Shown: positions 43,815 through 56,114, counted from the stretch's first letter. The stretch is 64,000 bases of DNA from Stromatinia cepivora (GCA_014898415.1 RCTD01000018.1:129001-193000), one strand, 5' to 3'. The notes: generated by a model from the sequence alone, not told the origin. Program-made: numbers and translations.

Positions 43815-45287
43815 TAATATTACTCTCTTTTATATAAAAGTTCATTTCGAATACTTTAAATAAATAATATAAAAAAATCCGAAAACAATTATAATTATGA
43901 ATTATTAATTTTATTTATTAATTCAATCAAATATATAAATTCAATAGTATCTATTATTTTCTTTATTCGATTAGAAAAAGTATATTTATTGATTATGTTT
44001 TCCAAATATATTAAATTCTTCAATTCCTTTTTTATTCTTTCTTTATTCTATTCTGAATCTATATTATCATCGTTCAAAGTAATTAGCATAAAACGATTAA
44101 TTAGATTAAATGAATTATATATTCTATTATATGGATTCAAATAATAAGTATAAATCTAATGATATGAAGATTTATATCTTGTATATCTGTTCTCTTTATA
44201 AAAGCAAATTCGCTTTTGTAAAATGAATTTAAAAGCTCTCAATCATCGAAATCAAAGGAATGCCTTTGGTAATAATATTAGAGTAAAATCGGAATCGAAT
44301 ATATCTAGGGTATGATTAATACCAAACCTACTCACTAGACCGGAACGATTCCGAGAATGAGAATTAAAACATTGCAATATATAAAGAGTGGAACTAGTAA
44401 TTCCATTAGAAATGAAATTATTGATCGAACAAATAGTTAATTGTTATATAACTTATATGAATTCAGGATAGGAATAGAATAAATTGAATTATTGAATAAG
44501 CCGATTATATAAAGTTGAATTGAATCTATTGTAGAAGATCGATATCTTATTCGAATCGGATCAATTTTGATCACAAACTTTGTATAAAATTCTTTCGAAT
44601 TTTGCAATATAGATATATAACAAATCAATGTTTTATTTCAAAATATAAAGACAATCTTCAGTTTTTTGAATTTTGTTAGAATTATTATAAATTCTAGAAA
44701 GTTGATTAAAGATTGTATTATAATCAAAAGAAGTAATTTGATCGATAAACGAAAATTATAGTAATATTATAATTTGAACTTAAGATTCAAAATTAAAATA
44801 AATATAATAAAATTGAGTAATAGAATTATCGATTATAGTATTATTTATTTGAAGTTTAATTTTGATTAAAGGAAACTAGATATCGAACTTTTGTATATTT
44901 CTATTGAACTTTTTTGGATCGGGAAAGCAAGATTTTGGAATGGGATTTGATCGAATTAGGAATAAAAAGTATAGGAAAATAATCTCTTTATATTATTATA
45001 TCATTTCGATTTGTAATTCGTTGATTGTAGAATTAATTAATTCTATTATTGAGAAATGAAATAAAATCAAGGAGAATATTATCCAAATATGAATATTTTC
45101 AAAAGGTTACAAAAAGTCTTTTCAAAAAGAGTTTTAATAAAGGAAAGATAATTTCATAAATTATATTATAAATATATATATATAAATAAAAATATAAATG
45201 TATACTTAGAATTTATAGAATATATATAAGCTTGAATATATATATATATATATTACTCGATTTCTTATTTCGAAGAGCTTTTAATAA
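43815..45287 (-). pseudogene. Element B interior: decayed gag
   Basis: After the last 5 bp of the left LTR the interior runs to 45287. The clearest coding remnant is 44628-44437, SILQNSKEFYTKFV...DPIRIRYRS, which aligns with LYIPILQNSKKLFTK...SPIRIKSQS in element A1 (52604-52347). Further upstream on the minus strand, FPDPKKFNRNIQKF-like sequence matches the A1 gag start. No protease, reverse transcriptase or integrase remnants were found. Confidence 0.65.
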
Positions 45288-45457
45288 TGTAATACAACGG
45301 CTGAATAATTTGAATATTTTTTAGAATTAAAAGCTATAGATCGAAAAATAGAACTATATAATTATATATATATAGACCGAAAGCTCATTTAGCCTATTCA
45401 GGGAATACTGTATTCCGACTAGGGCTCGAATCAATCACGTTGTACGTATACGTAACA
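45288..45457 (-). repeat. Element B right LTR
   Basis: 170 bp, from TGTAATACAACGGCTG to GTATACGTAACA. It keeps CpG sites that are TpA in the left LTR. Confidence 0.85.
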
Positions 45458-45638
45458 TATAGGATTTATATACAAATTTGAAAATCTTGAAAACCTTTAA
45501 TAACTTTTTAACAAAAATAATTAAAAATAAACTATAAATCTTTTTTAAATATTTGAATTTTAATTAATCATTCGTATCAATTTTATCAAAAAATAATTAG
45601 TAGTTATTGTTTTATTATCAATTGAATATTTTCCTATA
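45458..45638. mobile_element. Foldback element 2, continuation after element B
   Basis: After the second TATAG the sequence TTTATATACAAATTTGAAAATCTTG, and then AACAAAAATAATTAAAAATAAA, matches foldback element 1 at about 12700-12760. With element B removed the two parts join at the expected place. It is cut again at CTATA by the next copia LTR (45639). Confidence 0.7.
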
Positions 45639-45751
45639 TGTTAACTTTTGGTGCAGGAAGTAATAGTATTGTTGATTATATAGGTTGAACTAAGGATCTA
45701 TAATTCTAGTAGGAATAGAATTGAGGTTATCCCCAAATATGATCTATATAT
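45639..45751 (-). repeat. Copia-3 LTR, first 113 of 166 bp
   Basis: TGTTAACTTTTGGTGCAGG and what follows match the copia LTR up to TATGATCTATATA. The LTR then stops and the family D LTR begins. The missing 53 bp should lie on the far side of element D, outside the window. Confidence 0.8.
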
Positions 45752-46043
45752 TGTGAGAAAGTTGGGATATCAAGGCCTAACACATAGCTAGTTCGTAGTC
45801 ATATGGTTATATAACTCTTTGTAATTAGATATAAGAAAGGGCTCTACTCCCCTTTCCTTGAAAGAAATCAATCGTTTTTCCATTAGTTTTTTTATACTCT
45901 ATTTATATACAACCCAAATCATTATTTAAACCTATTAGTTTTATTATTTGAAGTCTTTATAATATAATCTAATCAATTCTAATTCCTATTTCCTTTTACA
46001 ATGTACTATTAGGATATATATATCTCGATCTACTTCTTTCACA
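45752..46043 (+). repeat. Element D 5' LTR, 292 bp
   Basis: It starts TGTGAGAAAGTTGGG and ends CTTCTTTCACA, with complementary ends. It is related to the fragments at 5825-6085 and 8262-8326. It is followed by TAATGATCTACGCAGAATTC. If TAATG derives from TGGTG by G-to-A change, this is complementary to a tRNA 3' end, with TTCGAAT as T-loop and CCA as end, so it is a likely primer site. Confidence 0.8.
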
Positions 46044-49000
46044 ATAATGATCTACGCAGAATTCGAATTATATAATTTACATTATACAAATATATCTATA
46101 AGGAAATTATAATTAAAAAGAAAATAGAATTAACAGTTTATAAATAAAAGAATAAGATTGACCCTGAAAGGATAACCCTTTCAAAAATATAGGATTGTTA
46201 AACTTTGAATAAGGAAGTTTTGATCATCGAAGTTTCTTTATTTATACTCATCCATTATATCGAAAATGAATTATTTTTCAGTAGAATCACCATTCTATTC
46301 TTCACTTTGAAAGGAATATATCGACAAAGATCCTACTCGGGGATATAGTTAGTAATGTTAAGAGTATATTAGAACTCCAAATACAATGGAATCCCTATTT
46401 GTAAACGAATCATTTATTTCTGCAAACAAGAAAACTCCAATCTCGAAGATAATCTTGATTGAATACAATTAATCATATTGAAGGATCTTGAATGCCTTAT
46501 ATACCTTTAGAATTATTTGAATGCTTAAATGTATATTAGAGCAATAGGAAGGATTGGATATAGTACACTAAATTACCATTCTTGATATCGGCAATTAAAA
46601 ATTTAAAATATATCTTAAAAAACTTTTAGCTGAAGGGTTTGAAACTTATATATTCCTTTGGAAAAAGGAAAACCTTGAGAAGGATTATATATACCTTTCT
46701 TTTTCTCTTAGAGATTTATCAAGGGAAAATTATGAATACTGAAAGTTATCGAAAACTAAACATTGAATCAAACTCTAACGAATCGGATATTTTTCAATCA
46801 AGTTACAATAATATAATGAATAACTTTGATCCATCTACAAGATTGAATCTTCTATAAAATACTTTTCAAGGATCAGAGAATAGTATTGTTACTCCAATTA
46901 TCGATTCTCTTAAATCCATTGAAGAACTTTCTATTGATGATAATAGAAATCTTATTAAAAAAGAAGAAAAAACAAAGAAAACCAAAAAAGAAAAAGAAGT
47001 AAACTAACAATAGCAAAACCCATCAAAAATTCTATTTGCTATTCGCATTAAGGATTATATATGTATGTTCTCTATTATGCCGTATATTAGGAGTATTGCT
47101 GCCCCCACTTTCAACGGGATCAATATATTTGACTTCCTTATAATTTGGGATGCCTTGTAAATTGATTACAGTATATCCGATGAAAAAATGCGAATTCGAT
47201 TTCCTTGGTATTGTGATTATGCTATTATTGTCCAAATCAAATTTATACCGGAATACAACCCTATTAAATATAATTGAAAAGAAGGATTGAGATCAATATT
47301 ACGTTGATGCTTTTGCGATTATGATATTTAGTAAGTGATAGATATCCGAAACTTTCTTAATTAATTTGTTAATAATCAGTGTAACAAGAATAAAAAAGAT
47401 TATAATGCAAATTCAATAATGATAAAGGACTATATTATTAAATTCGCATTTTCGGCTATTCAATTTATTGATAATCATATGATTACCGAATTCGAAACTG
47501 AAAGGATGTTTCTATATGGTCTGTATACCCAAATGGGAAAGAAGATTGCTAGATAGCTTAAAATTGATCTCAATGATCCTGTTTCTGTAAACTTTAAAAG
47601 AATGATAAATGAAGCCTACAAATAATACTTTTCTGAGGATTTTATCACCCGAATTTATGAAAGATCTAAATCTCATCAAACTATTGTTTCCCAGGCTGTA
47701 TATAAATACATGAAAACCTTATTTGTTTTCAATACCAGTATAAAGTTTTATTTCTAAGGACAGAAAATAAAGGATACTATAGATGAAATCACTAATCTTT
47801 TGGATAAACTCAATATGAATCATCTAAGGGTGAGAATCAAAGATATAAAGGATTCGAAATTATCCTTCTCGTTATCATAATATCAAATTATTTATTAAGG
47901 AGATAATATGAGATATAATGATTATCTCATTTAGGATGAATAAAAGGGGATTCTTCTTGATATAAATAGAACTTATAAAAAGGATTATCTCTGTTATTAT
48001 TGCTTTGGAAGATCTCCTTATAATGATGGTTATATTATGAAACAAAATTGCCCTAAAAAGATCGATAATATTAATACTGGATTGTGTCATTATAATGAAT
48101 ACGGAGTCTTTATGTTTAGTCCTAAAGAATATCTCAATCCTTCCCCAATTTTCAGGCAAAAGAATTCTTCAAAAAGCTATTAGATTGAAATACACACAAA
48201 AACTTATAGATTTGGCTAACAAGAAAAGCAATTAGAAAAATCCAATATTGAGAATGGTTCGCTGAATCTTGGAGTTTCTAATATTGAAATTGTAAGGGGT
48301 GTATTTGTAAATAATATCAATTATCGAGGAGGGGAAATTATCAATGTTAATATAGCTATTTAGTTTAAAGAAGTTTTAAGATTACAAAGCTGACTATTTA
48401 AAAAGTCCAAATCGGTAGGATAGAGCAAAATTAATAAATCCCAAAAATTGTTAAGCACTCCTTGAAAGGTATTGCTCAGAATAATAGATCAAATTGAAAG
48501 AGAAAGACTAGAGAAAGAATTCTTTAATGAGGATGAAATCATAGATATTGACGAAAGCGAAGAAAACAAAGCAAAAGAATCTTAAGGAGGGAAGGATCTT
48601 TTTGAATCTGATAAAAATAGTATAATATAAAAGGATAGAATATTTAATTCTCGTATTAGATCTTCAAGAATAAAGAAGTAAATATTAATCACTACTTATA
48701 CTACAGAATCCCTGATAGAAATCTTGAAACAGATTTATAAAGTTGAAATCCCGATAACAATTGGAACTGCCCTTATATATATACTAGATCTTTTTAAGCA
48801 AACTCTCAAGAAAGCATCAATTGTAGATATCGAAGAACAAAAAGAGCTTTTCAGAAATTCAGAAATTCTGTCACGAATCGTGAACCACAGGAGGCTAACC
48901 ACGTGATACCTCTTATCTCCCATATCAACTTATGAGCTGATCATCCGTGCGCATGCATTACGAATCATACGATTTAGTATGGTAAAATGGTAACCCTAAT

Positions 49001-49246
49001 AACGCATACGCACAACCCTGCAGCCCACAAATGGGTATTTGTGTATATATATCTAGTCGCTCCTTACGAGCCATAGTTCTTCAGTTGTAGATTCTAAAGA
49101 ACATAATTGACCCTGTTTATTCAGCTCTACTACGGCTCTTGTGCGTCACAAATTCCTGTTGAAAAAACTACAATAGCCTTAACAGTTATTAATCATTTAA
49201 ACGTTTCCTTTAGTTATTAATCAAAAGAAATATATAATATATTTAT
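46044..49246 (+). pseudogene. Element D gag/protease region (Ty3/gypsy-like), decayed
   Basis: The plus-strand frame starts at about 46732 (MNTESYRKLNIESN) and contains many stops. A helical capsid-like part spans about 47420-47880. A degenerate zinc-knuckle area is at about 47990-48060 (CYYCFGRSPYNDGY...NCPKK). Glu/Lys-rich spacers follow, then YKVEIPITIGTAL (about 48740) near the expected start of the protease. The solo LTR at 48869-49150 interrupts it. Across that insertion the frame resumes cleanly (FRNSEI then PVEKTTIALTVIN). Copia-2 cuts it at 49247. The rest of D is beyond the window. The gypsy assignment rests on gag layout only. Confidence 0.6.
48869..49150. repeat. Solo LTR of family C, 282 bp, TSD AATTC
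   Basis: It runs from TGTCACGAATCGTGAACC to CTTGTGCGTCACA, flanked by AATTC at 48864-48868 and 49151-49155. It is nearly identical to the element C LTRs but less mutated than the 63679 copy. It sits inside the gag/protease region of element D. Confidence 0.92.
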
Positions 49247-49412
49247 TATTGGAAATGAGGCCATCATAGGATTAGAATTGAGGTCACGTGATCACAATGC
49301 CGCATAGACCATATTTGGGGATAATCTCAATTCTATTCCTATTAGAGATATAGATCCTTAGTTCAATTTATATAGTCAATAATATTACTACTTTCTGTAT
49401 CAAAAGTTAACA
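49247..49412 (+). repeat. Copia-2 5' LTR
   Basis: 166 bp, ending CAAAAGTTAACA. It is followed by AGTTATGAGATCCGGTTG, the mutated initiator-tRNA primer site. It retains CACGTGATCACAATGC-type differences from copia-1 and belongs to the same family. Confidence 0.88.
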
Positions 49413-51618
49413 AGTTATGAGATCCGGTTGTATAGTAGTGATTAGAAAGCAAAGCAAATCGAGAAAGGATTAGTATAGCTAGTAGGGGTAAAATAGAGTG
49501 AAAATCAGAGTTTTCATATAGTATCATCGAAGCAGAATTGAAATACGACAATACAGTTTATAATTCACAATATTACAAATCAAAACGGAGAGCAATCTAT
49601 ACAATGCCGATACAGAATTATAACAGAAGCGAAGAGCAAGTTCGCACAACTACAAGAAAACATACTACAATACGATTTTACGAATTTTCTTATTGTTTTA
49701 TTTTTACATTTCTTTATTATCTCAAACCTATTTGCTACACATTTTTTAAGACCATCTTAAAAATCTGAAAACTATTTTCGATATTCATTAAACAATAAGA
49801 AACCTTCATAATATCGGAATCAAACAACCCTTTGAAGCTTGATCAAAACAATTATGAACAATAATTCAGACAAACGAAGATACAATTGAAAGGGAAAGGA
49901 TGATTTTATACAATTGATCAAACATTAAACGAATATATATAGATTGCAGAACCTAATATAGTATCTACCTACAAAATCAATAGTCGTATATATTACAATA
50001 TCGAATTGAAATTGGAATACTTAAAGAACGAAGCGAATACATTATTATATATTTGCATAACACTCAATGATGACGATGAAACCCTCACCGACGAATATTC
50101 AACAGTATATACACTCTGAAAATATCTTAAATCGAAATATACCAGAGTCAATATAATCACTGCCAATATATATATAACAATGATCCAGAACTTCAAATTT
50201 CAATCTGATACCTATCCCAATATGATTATTATCGAAATCTGAAACAAACTGAAAGAGTATAGAAGGAAATTAGGGGCTGCAGACGAAAACTATCGATCAG
50301 TATATCAAGATATTGTTTTATTCTTGATTTTAATATATAATCTTTCAATCGATTATCAAAAAGTAATGGATATATTGGATATCCAAATCAATCTTAGTAT
50401 CGATAATAAAATCAAGTATTTGTAAGCTAAGGAACTTTGTTTTAAGGATAGATCAAAGCGAATACAAATTGCGAAAGGATTTAAGTATATTTCTCGATAT
50501 CAAGAATCAGATTTCGAAATTCCAAATAATGCTTACGATCTTTATCAAAAGGAAGATCATTATATACAAGACTGCCTGTATTTAATGCGAACCAGCAAAC
50601 TCCTTCGCAATTACCTTCGTCATCAAAAGAAAAGAAGATCATCGAATCCGAAGAAGATCTACTTCAATAAGAAAGATCAAATATACTCTATTAATAATAT
50701 CTCTGAATCAGATTCCGATATTAAGAATATAATAGAGGAAGATTGCAATTTGACAAAAAAGATTATTAATAAGACTTCCTTTAACAAATGGTATATCGAT
50801 ATAGACGCTTCTTTATATATATCTGATCAATCTTCATTATTCAGATCAATAGATTCTATTGCTAAACGAAGGATAAAGATTGGTAGAGGAATAATGTATT
50901 ATTGTTATTGGGATTTAGCAGATATAATATGCGAAAATGGTTCTAAGATACTACTTTCAAATGTGTTATATATACTAGGGTTAGGAGTAAACTTGTTGTT
51001 AGGAAAAAGGATCTGCGAAATAGAGTTGCAAAGAAAATTCAACTTTTATCATATATATTTCAAGAAGGATAATAAGAAAGTCATTCGTATTAAAATACAA
51101 GACAGAATATATATGGTTTTATATATAACCAAAAGATACAAGGATATAGCTCTTTGTTCGAGTATATATCAAAATGATTAGGAAAAAGGTTTTTCTTCAG
51201 AAATAATCGATAATACTAAAGGTATCGATAATGAATTAATATTCAAGGAGAAAGAGAGATATCTATTATAATATCAAAAATTCAATCATCTAGATTTAAA
51301 CAAGATCAAGAATCTATACAAAGTATCCAATATAATTAAACCAATAAAAATCCTAATTGAATTAGATATCTGCAAAGTATATATACTCATCAAAATGACC
51401 AATTGTATTCCGAAGCAATTGAGTCTATATAAATCAAAGAAACTCGAACTTATATATTTCGATATTGCAGGATTATTCCCAAAATCGATTCGAGGGAATC
51501 GTTATTTCATATTGATCATCAATAATTATATAAGAATAAATTGGATTATATCATTTAAACAAAAAGACGATGCAATTCAAATATTGAAAACTTAGAAAAA
51601 GGAGATAGAATTGGTTAC

Positions 51619-51768
51619 TGTGACGAACCCAACGAGCGTTTAGAGATCAATCTTAGAATTAAAAGCTACAGAGCTAAAGAGAGAGTGCTACGAAGCTATA
51701 TATATGATCAGCTCGAAGCTTAGTACTGTACTAGCCTGATCGGATGTGATCATATGTATCTCGTAACA
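51619..51768 (-). repeat. A1 3' LTR
   Basis: 150 bp, from TGTGACGAACCCAACG to TATCTCGTAACA. It differs from the other A1 LTR only by transitions. Confidence 0.9.
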
Positions 51769-51789
51769 CTACCCCCCCCTTCTGAAGAG

Positions 51790-52929
51790 TTCGCTTCGAA
51801 TTCATTTAAAATAAATGATTTAAATACAAAATGATCATTAATCTTCTTTTGATAAAAATACTTGATATACAGATTGCATTACAGTCAACGAATATACATC
51901 TATTGTATTATATACCTTCTCCAAACGATCTTCAAAATATCGATTATTGATTATCTCTCTTAAATCTTTATTATCATTGCTTTCGGATTCAATAATCAAT
52001 ATAATAACCAGAACAGGTTCTTATCGATCTCGAACTCTTTGATATGGATCTAATAGACAGACTCGTATCTAATGGGAAATACTTCTATATTGTATATATT
52101 TATTTTACTTGCACAAAAGAATTCTTTCAGAAGGGGAAAACTCGGACGTTTGTATATAGGGTAGAATCAAGATACGATTGGGTTTGTCCGATTGGATATC
52201 AAAAGAATTAAGGGTACCAATGATATTAAGGTTGTTAATGTCCATTGGATTGTGGTTTCGAAAATGGGATGGATTCTGTAATATATATAGGGCTTTAGAT
52301 TCACTAAAGTAAAATGATACAAAGAATCCATTCGTTGTGCGAGCAGCTAATTGTTGTATGACCTGAACAAAATCAAGATAGAAGTAAAGAAGAGAAAGCT
52401 ATTAAGAAAGACGATTTCTAAGAATAACATTGAATCCATTACGAAAGATTGAGATTTTATTCGAATCGGACTAATTCTGATTTTTGGTTTTGTAAAGAGT
52501 TTTTTCGAATTTTGCAATATAGGTATATAAAGAATCGGTTCCTTATTTGAAAATGAATAATTTATTTTCGGCTTTTTGAACTTTATTCGGATTATTGTAA
52601 ACATATATAAGTTGATCTAGGATCGTTGTATGATTTAAAGGAATGTTTTGATCAAAAGAAGAAAGCTGAGATAATATTATAGCTTATATATGAAATTCGA
52701 GATTGAAATAAACATAGTAAAATTAAGCTATAGAGTCGCCGATCGTAGTATTGTCTATTTGTAGTTTCGCTTGAATCGAGGGAAACCAGGTATTGAACTT
52801 TTGAGAGCTATTATTGAACTTTTCAGGATCAGAAAGAAAGGGTTTCGGATGAAAAGGAGTATAAACAGTAGGAATGCGTTCGAGAATTAGGGAGTGTAAG
52901 AACGAGATTTTATCCTGCTGATGAATCAC
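51790..52929 (-). pseudogene. A1 gag protein, decayed
   Basis: From the ATG at 52929 the minus strand reads MIHQQDKISFLHSLILERI, then FLSDPEKFNNSSQKFNTWF, the start of a retrotransposon gag capsid domain. After stops it goes on with SLYTYIAKFEKTLYK, the RSYNN-VQQLA segment near 52345, NPMDINNLNIIGTLN, and a degenerate zinc knuckle with SISH as its His part (about 52060). It ends near 51790 just before the purine tract. Nothing resembling protease, integrase or reverse transcriptase follows. The protein would be about 370-380 residues. Two ORFs (52347-52604 and 52723-52929) remain open. Confidence 0.75.
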
Positions 52930-53144
52930 TTTGTTACGAAGTTCTATAATCGTAAAGTTTATCGAATTGTAATCTATAGCTTAGAAATTAAGGGTAAGAA
53001 AAAAGACAACATTTTTAAATAATATCAAGAAGATCTATATATAAGCGAAAGAGCAGGAGCGATGTGTTTAAACAAAAGTAAGCGGAGTGTGTATGAATAT
53101 GTGTAGATGTTATTCTATTTTTTATTTGGAAGAGCTTTTAATAA

Positions 53145-53294
53145 TATAACGAATCTAACGAACGTTTAGAGATCAATCTTAAAATTAAAAGCTACAAAGC
53201 TAAAGAGAGAGTGCTACAAAGTTATATATATGATCGGCTCGAAGTTTAGTACTGTACTAGCCCGATCGGACGCGATCACGTGTATCTCGTGACA
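53145..53294 (-). repeat. A1 5' LTR
   Basis: 150 bp, starting TATAACGAATCTAACG (RIP-changed) and ending CACGTGTATCTCGTGACA. The adjoining GAAGAGCTTTTAATAA is shared with A2 and B and may be part of the priming site. Confidence 0.88.
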
Positions 53295-54562
53295 GTTACT
53301 GAAGAAAAGATCATTGCAATTAGAATTAATAACGTATTAGAACTTCTACAAACTATTTGTAAATGATCATCAGGTATATAATCCGAAATTACAACAATTG
53401 CCTTTTCATATCAAAACAGATTTACAGAATAGAATATAAGGACTGCAAAAACAGATATAAGAATAATACTAAAAAAAACTGGATTACTATTAAAATTTTG
53501 GAACAAAGTTATAAAGCATAATACTTATATCAGAAATCATATTAATATTGATTTTAATATAAACGGAATAGATCGATCCCTTATAGAAACTTTTACAAAT
53601 ACAATATCAGATATAAAGATATATAAAGTTTGAGAGAGCAAATATTATATTTATATCAATTCCAAGATTATTTCGAAAAGGCAAAGATACAACAAATTGC
53701 AGGATACTTCGAGAATCGATATATTCTTAAGATATTCAAAAATTACAAACAAATATATCAAAATATATTCTTCAAAGTTAGACTATATATTTCGATCAAG
53801 CAAAGTAATTATAGATGAATCTTATCAAGAAGGAGATTTGGATTTTAAATTAAGAAATTGTGAATCAGGTTTATAAGGAATAAAGAATGTAAGGCCAGAT
53901 CAAAGATTTTATAATAGACCGGTAACAAACAAAGCACCTTCTCCATCCTCAATACCAAATGCGATATCTGTATTACCTTTGTTTCAAATATTCTCTCTAG
54001 CAGATATTATACCGAGTTCAATGATTATATCAAGCACTCTAATTATCGAATTGAAACCAGATAAATTAGATACATCAATATCAATATATAATGAAGATAA
54101 AGATAACAATATCCAGAAGACAAATCAAGAATCTTTTTCCAAAAATACTTCAAATATCGAATCCATTATTCCAAAGGTTCCAATCCAAGAGTCAACTTCT
54201 ACAAACTCTGAATCTATATTAGAAGCAAAATTTAAGATTGTCTTAAATTTTGCTAATAAATTTATTTCAATAGGATCAGAAAACGAAATAAATCCATAAT
54301 CATTTGAAATCGAATAAAAGAATATAATGGATCTTGAAGACGAACTTTCAAGATATTTAATACAAAAACAGAAAAGAGATATAGAACAAAATCCTGAAGA
54401 AAAACAGGAAAGCAAAATTATAAAAATGTTGATTGTGATATTTATATAAGCCAAAATTCAAGAAAATGTAGAATACATTATAATTACAATTTCAATTATT
54501 TATAAGATAGACTTTTATATCAAAAACAAAATCGTTTCAGATTTCATAATTTCGTTGATAGA

Positions 54563-54651
54563 TGTGACGAACCCAACGAGCGTTTAGAGATCAACCTTAG
54601 AATTAAAAGCTACAGAGCTAAAGAGAGTGTGCTACGAAGCATCTCGTGACA
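54563..54651 (-). repeat. A2 3' LTR (89 bp form)
   Basis: It goes straight from GTGCTACGAAGC to ATCTCGTGACA, where A1 has a 61 bp segment between these words. Confidence 0.9.
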
Positions 54652-54669
54652 CTACCCCCCCCTTCTGAA

Positions 54670-55830
54670 GAGTTCGCCTCGAACTCACTTTAAACGAATG
54701 ACTTAAGTACAAAATGATCACTAATCTTCTTTTGATAAAAATTCCTGATGCACGGATTGTATCATAGCCAACGAATATGCATCCATTGTACTATATGCCT
54801 CCTCCAAGCGATCTTCAAAATATCGGCTATTGATCATCTCTCCTAAATCCTCATCATCGTCGTTTTCGGGCTCAGTAATCAATATAATAGCCGGAACAGG
54901 CTTTTGTCGATCTCGGACTCCTTGATACAGGTTTAGTAGATAGGTTTATATCTAATGAAAGTTACTTTTATATTGTATATATTTATTTTGTTTATACAAA
55001 AGAGTTCTTTCAGAAGAGGAAAACTCGGATACTTATATATAGAATAGAATCAAGATACGATCGGGCTTATCTAGTTGAATATCAAAAGGGCTAAAAGTAT
55101 CAATAATATTAAGATTATTAATGTTCATTGGATTGTGGTTCTAAGAATGGGATGGATTCTACAATATATATAAAGCTCTAAATTCACTAAAGTAAAATAA
55201 TACAGGGAATCCATTCGCTATATGAGTAGCTAGTTGTTGTATAACCTAAACAAAGTCGGAATAGGAACAGGGAAAAAAAAGTTATTGAGAAAGACGATTT
55301 TTAAAAGTAATATTGAGTTTATTGCGAAAAATTGAGATTTTATTCGAATCAGATCAATTCTGATCTTTGGCTTTGTAAAGGGTCCTTTCGAATTTTGTAA
55401 TATAGGTATATAAAGAATCGGTTCCTTATTTGAAAATAAATAGCTTATCTTCGGCTTCTTGAACTTTATTCGGATTGTTGTAAATGTATATGAGTTGATC
55501 TAGGATCATTGTATAATCTAAAGGAACGTTTTGATTAAAAGAAGAAAACTAAGGTAGTACTATAACTTATATATAAGATTCGAAATTGAGATAAATATAG
55601 TAAAATTGAATTATAGAGTTGCTGATCGCAGTATTGTTTATTTGTAGTTTCGTTCGAATCGAAGGAAGCTAGGTATCGAACTTTTAAGAGCTATTATTGA
55701 ACTTTTCAGGATCAGAAAGAAAGGGTTTCGGATAAGAAGGAGTATAAGTAATAAGAATGTGTTCGAGAATCAGGGAGTGTAGGAATGAGATTTCATCCTG
55801 TTGATGAGTCATTTCGCTATAAAGTTCTGT
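54670..55830 (-). pseudogene. A2 gag protein, decayed
   Basis: Collinear with the A1 gag on the minus strand: it starts near 55815 (MTHQQDEISFLHSLILEH) and then FLSDPEKFNNSS. The frame passes the same knuckle area near 54930 and ends before the CCCCCCC tract at 54655 (purine tract on the coding strand). Several stops interrupt it, at positions different from those in A1. No other retrotransposon domain is present. Confidence 0.7.
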
Positions 55831-56025
55831 AATCGTGAGGTTTATCGAATTGTAATTTATAGTTTAGAAATTAAGGGTAAAAAAAAGACAACACTTTTGA
55901 ATAATATCAAGAAGATCTATATGTAAGCGAGAGAGTATGAGTATGTGTCTAGACAGGAGTAAACGGAGTGTGTATGAGTATATGCAGATGTTATTCCATT
56001 TCTTATCTGGAAGAGCTTTTAATAA

Positions 56026-56114
56026 TGTGACGAACCCAACGAGTGTTTAGAGATCAATCTTAGAATTAAAAGCTACAGAGCTAAAGAGAGTGTGCTACGA
56101 AGCATCTCGTGACA
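56026..56114 (-). repeat. A2 5' LTR (89 bp form)
   Basis: It carries the same 61 bp absence as the left LTR, and starts TGTGACGAACCCAACGAG. Confidence 0.9.

Larger units (their letters stand above)
38165..45457 (-). mobile_element. Element B: gag-only LTR element with nested copia-1, TSD TATAG
   Basis: The outer edges TGTGATACAACGG (38165) and GTATACGTAACA (45457) are both followed or preceded by TATAG (38160-38164 and 45458-45462). Removing copia-1 and its 5 bp duplication leaves about 1808 bp: two 170 bp LTRs and a 1468 bp interior. The interior shows only a decayed gag on the minus strand (44437-44628 and flanks). The 16 bp next to the right LTR (GAAGAGCTTTTAATAA) is the same as in A1 and A2. 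Confidence 0.85.
51619..53294 (-). mobile_element. Element A1: gag-only LTR retrotransposon, 1676 bp, TSD GTTAC
   Basis: It has two 150 bp LTRs, and GTTAC at 51614-51618 and 53295-53299. Next to the left LTR the complement carries the purine tract AGAAGGGGGGGGTAG, so the element runs on the minus strand. The interior is 1376 bp and reads only as gag. It is inserted in the copia-2 integrase region. Confidence 0.92.
54563..56114 (-). mobile_element. Element A2: gag-only LTR retrotransposon, 1552 bp, TSD ATAGA
   Basis: It has two LTRs of 89 bp (54563-54651 and 56026-56114) and ATAGA at 54558-54562 and 56115-56119. It is the same family as A1, but both LTRs lack the same 61 bp block. The interior is 1374 bp, collinear with A1. 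The two LTRs differ at about two positions, so it is young. Confidence 0.92.

Noticed and set aside
48724..48923. Separate small genes at the edge of the solo LTR
   Set aside because: The plus-strand ORF is part of the element D gag/protease frame and its end is changed by the LTR insertion; the minus-strand ORF is its shadow.
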